Origin: Paenibacillus glycanilyticus
GTDB taxonomy: Bacteria > Bacillota > Bacilli > Paenibacillales > Paenibacillaceae
Direction: 5' to 3'
Assembly (NCBI RefSeq): GCF_023715145.1
Contig: NZ_JAMBNP010000001.1
Location: 558,001-622,000 of the forward strand
DNA length: 64,000 nucleotides
The first letter of the stretch is position 1. Every line of letters starts with the position of its first letter. The position numbers and the translations under genes are program-made. This document shows, in pieces, positions 36,228 through 46,600 of this stretch. Below the pieces are notes generated by a model that made no database searches, was not told the origin of the DNA, and saw nothing but the letters and a program-made list of their open reading frames with translations.

Positions 36228-36554
36228 TCATTTATTTTTTCTTGCGTGTGAGTCTATAATGTTGACCAACCGAACAAAAAGAACAATGGAAAAGAAAATT
36301 ATCTTTAGCTGTCCGAACCCCCGGAACAGAATGCTAGCCACACGGACTTTGTTAATACCGTCCTTATACGCGTGCATTTTATGAATATCTTCCTTCTTAA
36401 AGGTAAAGGAATCTTCCATACCTGCTTCCTCCATGTCTTCCTCATCGTAAGCAGTAGACGGTACAAAACGCAGGCGATTATAAGTAACTTTCAGATAACG
36501 GCCTGCCAGTTCATAGACCAGACTCGCTTTGTAGTCGTCTGCGGTCTTAATGTC
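36228..36554 (-). pseudogene. Relic of a DUF2357 (PDDEXK-type) restriction gene
   Basis: A minus-strand frame of about 108 codons reads LVYELAGRYLKVTYNRLRF, then GMEDSFTFKKEDIHKMHAYKDGI and ASILFRGFG. The ED(I)xKMHxYKDxI...ILFPG pattern is characteristic of the C-terminal nuclease region of DUF2357 proteins, which accompany McrB-type ATPases. Upstream the frame is closed by a stop. After ASILF the expected Pro-Gly is reached only by changing frame, so the gene is both truncated and frameshifted. No McrB partner is nearby. The assignment is by motif memory. Confidence 0.45.
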
Positions 36555-36597
36555 TCAAGTCCCAAAGGGCTAAAAATTAAATTGCAAAATAACAAAC

Positions 36598-36645
36598 CCT
36601 GACTTTAACGTAATAAAGCCGCCGATAATGCCGGCAGCTTCTTTA
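36598..36645. repeat. Partial copy of the composite intergenic repeat
   Basis: CTTTAACGTAATAAAGCCGCCG leads into a small hairpin (AAGC-GCCG ... CGGC-GCTT, about 36616-36640). The AACGTAATAAA block and hairpin core match the repeats at 1-2.8 kb. It follows the restriction-gene relic. Confidence 0.45.
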
Positions 36646-36774
36646 CAGGTGTTATTTTCTACAGAATAACTTTGATCAGGTATAGTTTTCCTTCTGCCAG
36701 TAAGTGAAATGCAGCATTCCACTCTTGTTCAGTTAAATCAAATACGGCAACTCTTTTTTCTGGTCATTTCAGCG

Positions 36775-37575
36775 CTATACGCCAGGCGTTTCTCCACCGT
36801 CAATAATGATTTCCGTGCCTGTGACGGAAGGCACTCGGTCAGACACAAGCAGCAAGGCCATGGCCGCGATTTCGTCCGGACTCACCATGTGTCCGATTGG
36901 AATCGTAGCGCTCATGCTGGACCTTTGCGATTCGACGCTGGTCCCCTTCTGTTCAGCGAGTCCCTTCGTGTACCTGATCACGCGATCCGTTTCCGTTGCG
37001 CCTGGCGAAATGGAGTTGATTCTGACGTTCGATGCGGCCAATTCGCTGGATATGCCTCTCGTGAAATTCAATATAGCCGCGTTCGCAGTGCTGCCGGGCA
37101 GATAGCCGGGCGTCGGCGTCCGCCCCGCCTTGCCGACGATATTAATGATGCGCCCGTCCCTCTGCTTAATCATATGAGGCGCCGTTTCCTTTACCATCCT
37201 CATGTAGCCGAGAAGTTTTAATTGCCACGTATCCAGAAAAGCTTCATCGGAAAGTTCAAAAAACGGCCCGAAGCTCGCGTTCCCCGCATTATTAATTAAT
37301 ATATCGATACGGCCAAAATGCTCGATTGCCGCATTTACCGCTTGCCGTACGGTTTCTGATTCCTTCATGTCGCCCGCTACGAGTACAATACGAGCTGGTC
37401 CTTCCTTAGAATAGCCTGAACGTATCGTATCCGAAGCTTGTTGTAGACGATCTTGATCTCTCGCCACCATAACTAAGGATACCCCTTCTTCATACAACGC
37501 TTTCGAACAGGCGAACCCGATCCCCGTGCTTGCACCCGTAACGATCGCGATTTTCCCGTTTAGTTTAAGATCCAT
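36775..37575 (-). CDS. SDR-family oxidoreductase
   Basis: 266-aa short-chain dehydrogenase. The cofactor motif is TGASTGIGFA, the NNAGNAS motif is present, and the catalytic Ser/Tyr/Lys region is changed: after INIVGKAGRTPTPGYLPGSTANAA the usual YxxxK is not obvious, with Pro-Gly-Ser-Thr where Tyr-x-x-x-Lys is normally found. GGAGGAG lies 6 nt before the ATG at 37575. It is transcribed divergently from the TetR gene and is probably controlled by it. The substrate is unknown, and the modified active site may mean a changed reaction or loss of activity. Confidence 0.85.
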   Translation of the reverse strand: MDLKLNGKIAIVTGASTGIGFACSKALYEEGVSLVMVARDQDRLQQASDTIRSGYSKEGPARIVLVAGDMKESETVRQAVNAAIEHFGRIDILINNAGNASFGPFFELSDEAFLDTWQLKLLGYMRMVKETAPHMIKQRDGRIINIVGKAGRTPTPGYLPGSTANAAILNFTRGISSELAASNVRINSISPGATETDRVIRYTKGLAEQKGTSVESQRSSMSATIPIGHMVSPDEIAAMALLLVSDRVPSVTGTEIIIDGGETPGV

Positions 37576-37692
37576 CGGAACTCCTCCCCAATATTGTTGT
37601 AAGTCATCTGGTGCCCTGCATCTCGATGTATTGTGGTACATCTGTGTGTTATTATATACGTTAACAAAGTCTCTTCAATGGCCAAACGAGGA

Positions 37693-37718
37693 TGTTTGGT
37701 GCATTAGTGCACAAACCA
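37693..37718. promoter_or_regulatory. Candidate TetR operator between SDR and TetR genes
   Basis: TGTTTGGTGCA-TTAG-TGCACAAACCA is an imperfect inverted repeat centred on the perfect GTGCA-TTAG-TGCAC. It lies between divergent promoters, 35 bp from the TetR start. The half-site GTTTGTGC recurs upstream of the second SDR gene. Confidence 0.45.
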
Positions 37719-37752
37719 TTTGATATTGTGCGATTAGATAGCGGAGGTTAGG

Positions 37753-38310
37753 GTGTCTAAAGTCGATCGAAGAAAACTTAAGTCGCAGGAAGCCATAAAA
37801 ACCGCACTTCTTGCGTTAATGTCGAAAAAAAAGTTCGACCAAATTACGATGCAGGATATTTCCGACAAGGCAAACGTTGGCCGAAGAACCATTTATCTTC
37901 ATTACTTGGATAAATTCGATCTGTTGGATCAGATCGTGATGGAACATATTAACGAACTGAGAAACATTTGCGAATCCGCATCCGGTATGAGCTTTGCAGA
38001 TGGAAGTCTCATTTGGTTCGATTATTTCGAGCGCAATTACGATTTTTTTTCAACGATGCTGAGAAGCAAAGAAGTGAATTCCTATCGCACCCGGTTTCTT
38101 GAATACGTGAAAGAACGATTAATACGCTGCGTAAACGTATCGAGAGGGGTAAATGAAGGTTTAAACAAGGAAGTATTGATTCATTTTCTTGGAACAGCCA
38201 TCGTAGGGCTCGTCGAATCGTGGTTTACCGAAGAATTGAAGGAACCGGTCGATGTTGTGGCCAAACAGCTGGGAATATTGTTAGATCGGAATCTTGAATT
38301 GGATCAATAG
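37753..38310 (+). CDS. TetR-family transcriptional regulator
   Basis: 185-aa regulator. The N-terminal helix-turn-helix is ITMQDISDKANVGRRTIYLHYLDKFDLLDQI (about residues 31-61), and the C-terminal ligand domain is of the TetR_C_7-like type. It starts at a GTG (37753) with GGAGG 5 nt upstream. It is divergent from the SDR gene at 36775 and faces a second SDR gene; one palindrome in the divergent region is the likely operator. It is the only plus-strand gene before 49 kb. Confidence 0.9.
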   Translation: MSKVDRRKLKSQEAIKTALLALMSKKKFDQITMQDISDKANVGRRTIYLHYLDKFDLLDQIVMEHINELRNICESASGMSFADGSLIWFDYFERNYDFFSTMLRSKEVNSYRTRFLEYVKERLIRCVNVSRGVNEGLNKEVLIHFLGTAIVGLVESWFTEELKEPVDVVAKQLGILLDRNLELDQ

Positions 38311-38439
38311 CGGAAAGACTTCTTTAGTTTGCTCTGCCTGTGTGCTGTATTACATTGCCGATCGGAGATTGTGCAACTTGCGGTGTTGCACAGCTTGAAC
38401 GAGACGTTGCTCTGTTCGGGACAATAATGTTGGAATAAA

Positions 38440-38474
38440 AAAATGACCGTGCGTTTAACTCGCAAGATCATTTT
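38440..38474. terminator. Terminator between convergent TetR and SDR genes
   Basis: AAAATGA/TCATTTT plus TGCG/CGCA arms with a small internal loop. The minus-strand reading ends in a run of seven T, so it mainly serves the SDR gene ending at 38511. Confidence 0.6.
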
Positions 38475-38510
38475 AAAATTGCACTTTTTCTGTTCGCTTT
38501 TAGAGGACGA

Positions 38511-39227
38511 TTACGGGTTCGTCGACCAAAGTCCGGCATGCTTCAATACAACTCGAGAATGAAGCTTCAATTGCGCGACGATTAAGTCCGCCAAGTCTTC
38601 CGGCTGCATGACCTTCTCAGGGTTGCCGTCCGTCAGCTTGAGTTCCAATGCCATATCGGTTGCGACCGTGCTCGGAGTCAACGTGGTTACTCGAATGTTT
38701 TTTTTTCGAACCTCAAGCATTAAAGACTCGCTTAACCCGATAACAGCGGCTTTGGATGCGGTATACGCGCTCGTGAGGGGAGCCCCTCTTTGACCAGCCG
38801 TGGACGCAATATTAATAATATCGCCCGAGTTGCGCTCCATCATTTCCGGCAATACCGCGCGGGTGGTGTAATACACGCCCTTAACGTTGACGTCGATCAT
38901 ATTCGTCCATTCTTCGGGCGTTAACTCCATAAAGCCGCCGAATTTGCTAATTCCGGCATTGTTGACGAGAATGTCAATTCCACCCAGTTCCTCCCGAATG
39001 GACTCGACCGCCGCAGTAATGGAAGCAATATCCGCCACGTCGCCTGTTGAAATGGCTATCTTCACACCATACGGCTTGAGTTCTTCCGCTACCTTCTGCA
39101 AGTTTTCAAGCGAACGTCCCACAAGACCGACGTGAATGCCCTCTTGCGCAAACGCAATGGCCGTTGCACGCCCGATGCCGCGTCCCGCCCCAGTAATTAA
39201 TGCTACTTTCCCTACTACTGATTGCAT
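38511..39227 (-). CDS. SDR-family oxidoreductase, FabG-like
   Basis: 238-aa classical short-chain dehydrogenase. It has [12 protein letters not shown] (cofactor), [10 protein letters not shown], Ser in [11 protein letters not shown], and the catalytic Tyr/Lys pair in [18 protein letters not shown] lies 9 nt before the ATG at 39227. It resembles the 3-ketoacyl-ACP reductase/YmfI group, but many substrates are possible. It is separate from the SDR gene at 36775, which lacks the canonical YxxxK. A GTTTGTGC half-site (39275-39290, reverse) suggests shared control by the TetR protein. Confidence 0.88.
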   Translation of the reverse strand: MQSVVGKVALITGAGRGIGRATAIAFAQEGIHVGLVGRSLENLQKVAEELKPYGVKIAISTGDVADIASITAAVESIREELGGIDILVNNAGISKFGGFMELTPEEWTNMIDVNVKGVYYTTRAVLPEMMERNSGDIINIASTAGQRGAPLTSAYTASKAAVIGLSESLMLEVRKKNIRVTTLTPSTVATDMALELKLTDGNPEKVMQPEDLADLIVAQLKLHSRVVLKHAGLWSTNP

Positions 39228-39338
39228 ATTTTTTCACTCCTTTAATCTTCGATATGTATAGCATGATACAACAATGTTTTAGCACAAACAAGAATCAGAC
39301 TAGAATCGATGTTCATCGTGTTGTTGTTTAGTACACGT

Positions 39339-39372
39339 ACCCTAGAGATAACGCCCATGCTGGGCGTACAAC
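39339..39372 (-). mobile_element. 34-nt relic of a group IIC intron 5' end
   Basis: On the minus strand, directly after the terminator of the subtilase operon, the sequence reads GTTGTACGCCCAGCATGG, then GCGT and CTCTAGGGT. It matches the first part of the intron at 49827 except for a few bases. The intron body is gone. Confidence 0.5.
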
Positions 39373-39408
39373 AAAAGAACTGCCGATAACAATCTCGGCA
39401 GTTCCTTT
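39373..39408 (-). terminator. Terminator of the subtilase operon
   Basis: GAACTGCCGA and TCGGCAGTTC form a perfect 10-bp stem with an 8-nt loop, followed on the minus strand by TTTTGTT. It lies 19 bp after the protease stop codon. Confidence 0.85.
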
Positions 39409-39426
39409 GTGATATTACCAATTATT

Positions 39427-42400
39427 TTACATGCGCCCCGCGACTTGCAGCAGATCATGAAGGACCTTCGCTGCTGCTTCACGTGTTGTGGCTTCGGTAG
39501 GCCGGAAATAGAACTTGCCTGCCGATTCGTAGCCTCCCATTAGTCCCGCATCGGTTACGATCTGGATGCTGTTCCGCGCATAGCTGCTAAACTGCGATGC
39601 ATCGGCATAAGGATGGTGGATGGCTTGAATTGTGTTTGACAGGCCAATAAGTTCGATCGCTCTAGCCAGCATCACCGTCAAATCTTGACGAGTAATTTTA
39701 TCATTCGGTTTAAACTGCTGCTCATTAACGCCTGTGATAAGCCCAGCCTTAAAGGCTGCCGTTACGTCTTGAGCAAACCAATCGCTGGTTTTCACGTCAC
39801 GGAAAGGACTAGCCCCCCCTTGCACTTGTAAGCCAAGCGCCCTGACGAGCATGCTTGCGAATTGAGCCCGCGTTACCTCTTTCTTAGGCGAGAAGGTATG
39901 TTCCGACGTTCCGTTTAAGAGGAACTTGTCGGCGAGCGTTTGGATTTTATCCTTTGCCCAGGACTTATTAATATCCGTAAACGTGACATGTCTCTTAGCA
40001 GCGGCATAAGTGGAGAAGCCTGGTCGGCTTATCGTTACAATAGAGCCTCCACCGCTTGCAGACGTGATTTTGGCAGGTATCGGATAAACGGTTCCTTCGC
40101 TCAAATACAGAGCGCCGGCCGAGCTTACCTCGATGCCCTTCTCAATCAGGAAGGATCTCTTTACGACTTGATCCGGCTTCAGCGCAAGCGGTGAAGCCGC
40201 GTCACCTTTCAAGCTGCCAGCTTCGAAGCTATAAGGCGTTCCAAGAATAGAAGCACCTTGAACCTGCTTCGCAAATTCGGATTTGCTGCCCGCATCCTTC
40301 TTCATGCTGATCACAAGATCCGCACCTTCCGGAAGCTGCTCCAGCACGGAAAGCGGCAAGGCCATCGCTGCCTCGTTCCAAGCGAAGGCCACTACTCCCT
40401 TCAGTTTAGCCTCCTTGATCATCATCACTTGCTTGGCCGTTATCTTTAATTTTGCAGCGTCGGATTTATCGGAAGCTGCCGCTATGGTCAGCGCTACGGA
40501 AGTTTGCTTGGCTTGATCAAGCGCTGTTTGCAGCTCGCCATCCGTAAGGGTCACCGATAATTGGTTTCCTTCCAAGCTCGATTGCGCCGTAATTGCAACG
40601 CTGGTTTGTCCAGCTTCCAGCACTGATGCCGCGATTTCTTTATTATAAGCAGGCTCGCTTGGAAGCTGTGGACCTGAACCAGACAAAGGAGGATTTGGCG
40701 GATTTGGCGGTGTGATTGGCCCATCCCCTTCTCCGCTCATATAGAACGTTTTAAACGCTGCCGTTTCGTCTAACAGCTCATAATTCTCGTCGTAAACCGA
40801 ACCGACAAGAACAAGTTTGTACGTGCCTTTCGGTAAATAAGCAGTAACTTTATTACTATTATAGTTATCAATGCCGATGGCATAGGAGCCATCAAATTCA
40901 GGAATGATGACGTTGGCCGGAAGTGGTTTTAAGATTTCCTTTTCTTCATCCAAATCATATATCTCGGCAACCGTTCCAAGCAACTCGCCATTCATGTCCA
41001 AGATAGCCGCAAATAGATGATTAACTTCCCGGGTTGGGAGCGATGCCGTAATGTCGATTGGCGCGTTTTGCGATACCGTTGGTTTGCTTAGCGTCAAATT
41101 TTGAATCAGGAATCCGTTGCCGTCGGACTGGTCGCCTACATGAAGGACGAATGGCAGGTGCAGAGAAGGATGTCCCTCGCTCTCCAATAAAACCTCACCC
41201 TCGTATACGCCAACCGGCGCATTCGGAATCACCTTCCCGATCAGTTGGAAATCAAATTGACCGTTCGCAGCCACTGTAATTTGGTTGCCGGCAACTCCCT
41301 CCAGCCCCATGGATATCGAGCTCGGGTCCGGCGTAGGAATAGGATGCGCCGGATCGGACGTGACCGAAGGATGCATAACAATTTTTGTTTTATAAGCAAC
41401 GGAATCATTCGATAAGTTCGTCACGCGAAGCGGCTTTTTCACCGCTTCAGAACCAGGATACAGCTTGCCGAAGCTCACGCTGGTTGCTTGACTCGGGATC
41501 ACTGTCGGATTCATCTGATCATCGTAAATGGTAATCTCGTCGAGCGATTCGATGATCGCAGGCGTATCGACCGCATTGATGACATCGACCCGTCCTGCTC
41601 CTTGCGAATAGACATCATAGAGCGTGCCATTCTCGTCGTGGATCTCTTGCGCCGTATTCGCCAATGCCGCGCGAATATCGAAAGGCGTCCATTCGGGATG
41701 CGCCTGCTTCAGCAAAAGAGCAAGTCCGGCCACGTGCGGAGAAGCCATGCTGGTTCCGCTCATTCTGGCATAAGCTTTATCGTAGCTGGCATTCGAATCG
41801 GCTTGACCGTAAGCAGGCACCGTAGATAAAATCTGAACCCCAGGAGCGCCTACATCAGGCTTAATGCCATAATTACCGTCCGAGTTCGGTCCTCTGGAGC
41901 TGAAATCGGCCATTCGATCCCCGTCCACAAGATGCGACGCGAAGTCGTTTTTCATCGTAAACGTCAACGTTTGATCCGGATGAGCCAGCAGCTCGCGAGC
42001 TAATGCTCGTCCCATCTTACCTGGCATATCGAATGCTGGAATATATTCGTAGCTGTCGCCAAGGAAAGCGAGCGGTCCGATCGGGCCGTCGCGGGACGGT
42101 ATTTCGTCGGACAAGTCAGGCTCGCTGATGGTTGAGCTCTTGCTGTTGCCGTTGAAAATAATGGCTGCCTTCGCGCCATGCTTGGCCGCCAGCTTCACTT
42201 TCTCGTCGAAGGTGAGAATACCCCTGGAAATAAACACGATTTTGTCAGCCAGATCATCCTTATCCAGACCTTCATAATCGGAATCTGCACCAATTCCGAC
42301 ATAAACGCCTTGAATAGGGGTCGTGCCGAATATTTCATTAAAGTTTTCTTGACCGGTTGTCCAGCTGATCAGGCTCAGGTTGGCATCATAGCCCATAGCA

Positions 42401-43632
42401 TCGCCGCTGCCGCCTTCCGCCGGACCAACGGAGCTATACACAGATCCCGAATAGCGATTGCCATCGCTGGTTGCTGCGCCGACTGAAATGGCCAATTGCG
42501 AGGATGCCGGCGACCCCATAGAGTAATAGTAATGTCCATTTGCACCCGCATTCCCGTTTGCGACAACGGCTACAACCCCTGCCAAGACGGCGTTATTCAC
42601 CGCAGTGGCATCAGGCGAGTTCGGGTCTTTCTCCAAATCGCTGCCTAAGGAAAGGTTGATGACATCCATCTTGTCTTCGACGGCATGCTCGATTCCGTCG
42701 ATCACCTGGGCTGAGGTTCCTCCATCAGGCCCTAGTACTTTGTAAGCATACAGTTTCGCGTTGTAGGCAACACCCTTCTGCACGAAATCGGACTTCGGAT
42801 TGGATGCTTGGCCAACGATAGTTCCGGATACATGCGTGCCATGCTCTGAACCTCCTCTGCCCTCAACCGGCAAGTCCTCGTACGGATCATCATCTAGATT
42901 GATCGCATCGTAACCGCCTTCTTCATAAGCGCCGGCGAGATCAGGATGCAGGTAATCGACACCGGTATCAAGAACTCCGACTTTCAGGCCTTCACCCGTC
43001 AGCCCGCGTTCCCATGCTTCCATTACGCCGATCTGTTCAAGCGGTATCGTATCGAAGCGATTGGAGCTGTCCGCCGCTTGATAGCCGTCATTCTCAACGA
43101 TCGGATAATAAATGACGTTCTTATGAATGGACTTCACTCCCGGCAGCTTCGCCAGCTCCGGAATCAAATTTGCTCGAATCGTAATCTCCATGCCGTTCAG
43201 AACGGTATTGAAGCGACGATCAATCGTAAACGGGATGTTGCTCGTCTGCGCTTGGCGGACAAAGGCGTCCTGTTCCGACTGCACCGTAACATCGTTAGCT
43301 TGCAAGGCCAAGGCTTTGTAGCCCATTCTAGCAGCATATTGTCCAACTGCCGCCGGCTGGCCGCTCAATTGAACAATAACGTTGATTTTTTCCGCGGATG
43401 AGGTATCGATGTCTTCAGCGACATACCCTTCGCTTGGTACCGCATTTAAGCCAGTGTCCGTCTCGGCTTCCTGCAGCTGCCGGATGATCGACTGGATATT
43501 TTCCTTGTTCACGAATGCGGTCTTATCTCGTGGAGCAGCATATGCGTCAGGCAGGCTTGTCGTGAGCAGGCTCCCTGCCAACAACGAGACCATACCGAGC
43601 ATAAGCGATTTTTTAACTAGTAATCGATTCAC
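39427..43632 (-). CDS. Secreted subtilisin-like protease with SLH anchor
   Basis: 1401-aa S8 protease, related to Vpr-like subtilases. The order is signal peptide (1-32, cleavage after AYA), an I9-type propeptide (about 80-178), and a catalytic domain with Asp222 (VLDTGVDYLHPDL), His264 (HGTHVSGT), oxyanion Asn361 (ANGNAG) and Ser628 (SGTSMASPHVAG). A PA insert lies at about 430-560, then Fn3-like domains, a Pro/Asn-rich linker (PPNPPNPPLSG) and three SLH repeats at about 1210-1400 (FTDINKSWAKDKIQ, FRDVKTSDWFAQDV, YADASQFSSYARNS). The SLH repeats should hold it on the cell-wall polymer. It follows the pseudoprotease gene by 45 bp, so the two are probably co-transcribed. Confidence 0.93.
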   Translation of the reverse strand: MNRLLVKKSLMLGMVSLLAGSLLTTSLPDAYAAPRDKTAFVNKENIQSIIRQLQEAETDTGLNAVPSEGYVAEDIDTSSAEKINVIVQLSGQPAAVGQYAARMGYKALALQANDVTVQSEQDAFVRQAQTSNIPFTIDRRFNTVLNGMEITIRANLIPELAKLPGVKSIHKNVIYYPIVENDGYQAADSSNRFDTIPLEQIGVMEAWERGLTGEGLKVGVLDTGVDYLHPDLAGAYEEGGYDAINLDDDPYEDLPVEGRGGSEHGTHVSGTIVGQASNPKSDFVQKGVAYNAKLYAYKVLGPDGGTSAQVIDGIEHAVEDKMDVINLSLGSDLEKDPNSPDATAVNNAVLAGVVAVVANGNAGANGHYYYSMGSPASSQLAISVGAATSDGNRYSGSVYSSVGPAEGGSGDAMGYDANLSLISWTTGQENFNEIFGTTPIQGVYVGIGADSDYEGLDKDDLADKIVFISRGILTFDEKVKLAAKHGAKAAIIFNGNSKSSTISEPDLSDEIPSRDGPIGPLAFLGDSYEYIPAFDMPGKMGRALARELLAHPDQTLTFTMKNDFASHLVDGDRMADFSSRGPNSDGNYGIKPDVGAPGVQILSTVPAYGQADSNASYDKAYARMSGTSMASPHVAGLALLLKQAHPEWTPFDIRAALANTAQEIHDENGTLYDVYSQGAGRVDVINAVDTPAIIESLDEITIYDDQMNPTVIPSQATSVSFGKLYPGSEAVKKPLRVTNLSNDSVAYKTKIVMHPSVTSDPAHPIPTPDPSSISMGLEGVAGNQITVAANGQFDFQLIGKVIPNAPVGVYEGEVLLESEGHPSLHLPFVLHVGDQSDGNGFLIQNLTLSKPTVSQNAPIDITASLPTREVNHLFAAILDMNGELLGTVAEIYDLDEEKEILKPLPANVIIPEFDGSYAIGIDNYNSNKVTAYLPKGTYKLVLVGSVYDENYELLDETAAFKTFYMSGEGDGPITPPNPPNPPLSGSGPQLPSEPAYNKEIAASVLEAGQTSVAITAQSSLEGNQLSVTLTDGELQTALDQAKQTSVALTIAAASDKSDAAKLKITAKQVMMIKEAKLKGVVAFAWNEAAMALPLSVLEQLPEGADLVISMKKDAGSKSEFAKQVQGASILGTPYSFEAGSLKGDAASPLALKPDQVVKRSFLIEKGIEVSSAGALYLSEGTVYPIPAKITSASGGGSIVTISRPGFSTYAAAKRHVTFTDINKSWAKDKIQTLADKFLLNGTSEHTFSPKKEVTRAQFASMLVRALGLQVQGGASPFRDVKTSDWFAQDVTAAFKAGLITGVNEQQFKPNDKITRQDLTVMLARAIELIGLSNTIQAIHHPYADASQFSSYARNSIQIVTDAGLMGGYESAGKFYFRPTEATTREAAAKVLHDLLQVAGRM

Positions 43633-43677
43633 GTTCAGATACCCCTTTTCGGATCAGAGTAATAAATTCCTCGCAGC

Positions 43678-46600
43678 CTAGCGTAAGTTCTGGACATCCA
43701 AACCGTCGATGGAGACGATGCTGTTGCTCGACTTGGGATTGGCTTCCCCCGCATGCACGATCCTGATTTTATGCTCGCTGTTCGACAACTCCCCGGATGT
43801 GAAAACAGGCACTACATAATGGAGCTCCTCGCTGTATAAATCGATCGGAGACGGTGTCACGGATTTGCCGTCAATGTAAATATTCACCTTGCCCCGGTTG
43901 CTGCCCGTGGTGGACCATAAGGTGACCTTCGTGCCGATGAACGTGAATTCAACGGAACTGCCTGGAGTCGTGGTGTAGCTCTGAACGCCGTCAGGATATC
44001 TCATGCCGTATCGGTTCGCCCATGGGCCAACATAGTCGGCGGAGGCATGCAGCGGCGAGATCAAGCTTGAGACGACGAAGGAGTCCACATTAATGCTTTT
44101 CTTCTGTTCCCCACCGCCTGTGGATCGAATGACAACGTCATGATGCCCGTTTGGCAGCACGATTTTGAACAGCGATTGCTTCGATTGCGGAGTCTTGCTG
44201 TATAAATAGGCATAACCCGCTACTGATCCATCAATCCAAATTTCGCCAATGCCCTGTGCATCGTTCTTCGTTCCAATCCACTCAAACACGTTGCCTCTAA
44301 AACCGAATTGAACGCTGCCATCGCCGGTAAGCTGTTTCAAGGTTCCGTTGGAATATGAATTGCCTGAAAGGGTTGCCCAATTTCCTTCGTAGCTGAGAGA
44401 AGGATCATTGTCTTCGAGCAAGCCGGATGAATTGCTGTGATGCACATTTAAGGTATAGCTGCCTGCGCCGCTCACGGCATGGACATTGATATAGTACGTA
44501 CCCGTCTTGGCTGCCCGGTACTTGATCGATTCGCTGGACTTTCCGGCTGTTTCGGAGAATGCGATCGCATTGTCCTTGCTTTGCACGGTCGTAGCGGAAG
44601 AATCGTATAAAATGAGGTCGAAGTCCGTATCGTCTGCACCTGTCAGAGAGAATGTCGCTTCTTCTCCAGCAGTTAGCTCAACGGAATAAACATGATTCGG
44701 ATCATTCACCTGATCCAATTGGCCTGTAACGGTCGGATCGATCAATGACATGCCTGGAATATCCTTGTTCCAGAGTGCGCGGTAAGCGTTGATCATTTTT
44801 CCGCTCACTGTAGTTGTTTTTAGATCACTGAGGGTTTTGCCGCTCGTCATGATGCGCTGCTTGATGTCCAGCACACTCATGTCCGAATTCTGGCTTTCTA
44901 CGAGCGCGGCTACTCCAGCCGCATAGGCAGCTGCGTACAACGTGCCTTGGGAGTAGGCATAATTGCCGACACTGTTCTTCAGGTTGATGGTGGTCATCTC
45001 GGGCTTATTGCTAATAACGGTGTCGTAATACAGCGAGACATCCATTAATTTATAGGTTTGATCCTCATAGATGGTGCCAGGAACGCCCCAGCCTTTGAAG
45101 ATATATCCGCCTTCCTTAACGAGCTTAAGTCCTAGAACATCCAGCACGAACGGAGAGTTCAAGCTTTGATCGATGGCATCCTGCCCCGTCAGCATCAAAT
45201 GACCACCGCCGTTAAGATAGCTGGTCAAGTTGGCTTTATCCACATCCGTCAGCAGCTTCGAATCGTTAATGGCCGCAGCTGTGCCTGTGAACCATACAAC
45301 GACATTGTATTGCTGCAGCTGTTCAAGCGGCGGGCCGTCGAAGCTTTCGTCCTGCGTTTCAACGAGATCGTAGGTATATCCGGCTTGATCAAGCAAATTC
45401 TTATAGACACCAAGCACATCACTCTCATAAAAAGGACCGATGCCTCCATCATGACTGCGGCGGCTGTCGTTTACGAGCAAGATTTTTGGAGATGTGCCAT
45501 CTGACGGCTTAAGATATTCCATTGCGCGATCAAACATATCCTGCCGTTGACCGGCATATTCGGGCATATCGATCGGAATTTCCTCGAAGCCGATACCATT
45601 GTAGTAAGCCTTGTATGTGCCGTTATCGATTTGGGCGGTATAGCCGGCATTTACGTCAGGCACCGTTGAGATAATCAGTTCGGACGGGGCGGCAACGTCA
45701 ACGGATGCCAGCCCTCGAGCAGCACCTAAAGACAGATTGCCGAATAGATTGACACCTGTAACGGAGAGCATGTTCGAACTTGGGTAGGCCGCCGGATATA
45801 CAGGTAAAACATCCGTATTCAGCAGGCCTTGGTTACTGTCGCCAGCCGGTGCCACGAATAACATATCGGAGGCTTCGATGGCATCTTGAATCAGCTTGCT
45901 TTTGTAGGTGTACACCATCCCGAGCATGGCGATCTTAACCCCTTGCTCCTCGGCGTAATGAATCGCTTTTACGACATCTGTAAAGTAACCGCCTTGCTCG
46001 GAAGTCACCTTAAGCGGCATGACATTCACATTAGGTGCGACGCCGGCAATGCCTTCCTCATTGTTCATTGCAGCTGCAATTTGACCGGCGATCGTCGTTC
46101 CATAGACATCATTGAGACCATCAATCGTATCGAACAAGGTGTTGTCGCCATGCGCGAAGTCCCATCCATTCACATCATCGACCAGACCATTGCCGTCATC
46201 GTCTACGTTGTTTCCTGGATTTTCCTTGCTGTTCATCCAAATTTGCCCTACCAAATCAGGGGCATCAATCTTTGCTCCGCTGCCAATGACGGCAACCGTC
46301 ACATCTCTGCTGCCCTTGGTCATCTCCCAGGCTTCTGGCAGATCCATGTCAATATCAGGCGGCCCTCCCGGTACCGCGCCTCCATTGAGATCTTGTCCAG
46401 TGTTATGCAGGGCCCATTGCTCGTTGAACAGCGGGTCGTTTGGAAGCTCCGGTGCCCCCTCAACGCCAGCTGCCGATACAGAAGACAAAGTTGGTCGATC
46501 GACCGGGCGGAATGCTTGCGGATTCAATGCAGAAGATACCTTGTAATCGGGCTCCGCATAAATGACGTTCGGGTCTTTTTGAAGCTCTTGAATAACGCTT

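Noticed and set aside
36126-36384. Short plus-strand frames upstream of the restriction relic
   Set aside because: They lack ribosome binding sites and overlap the better supported minus-strand relic.
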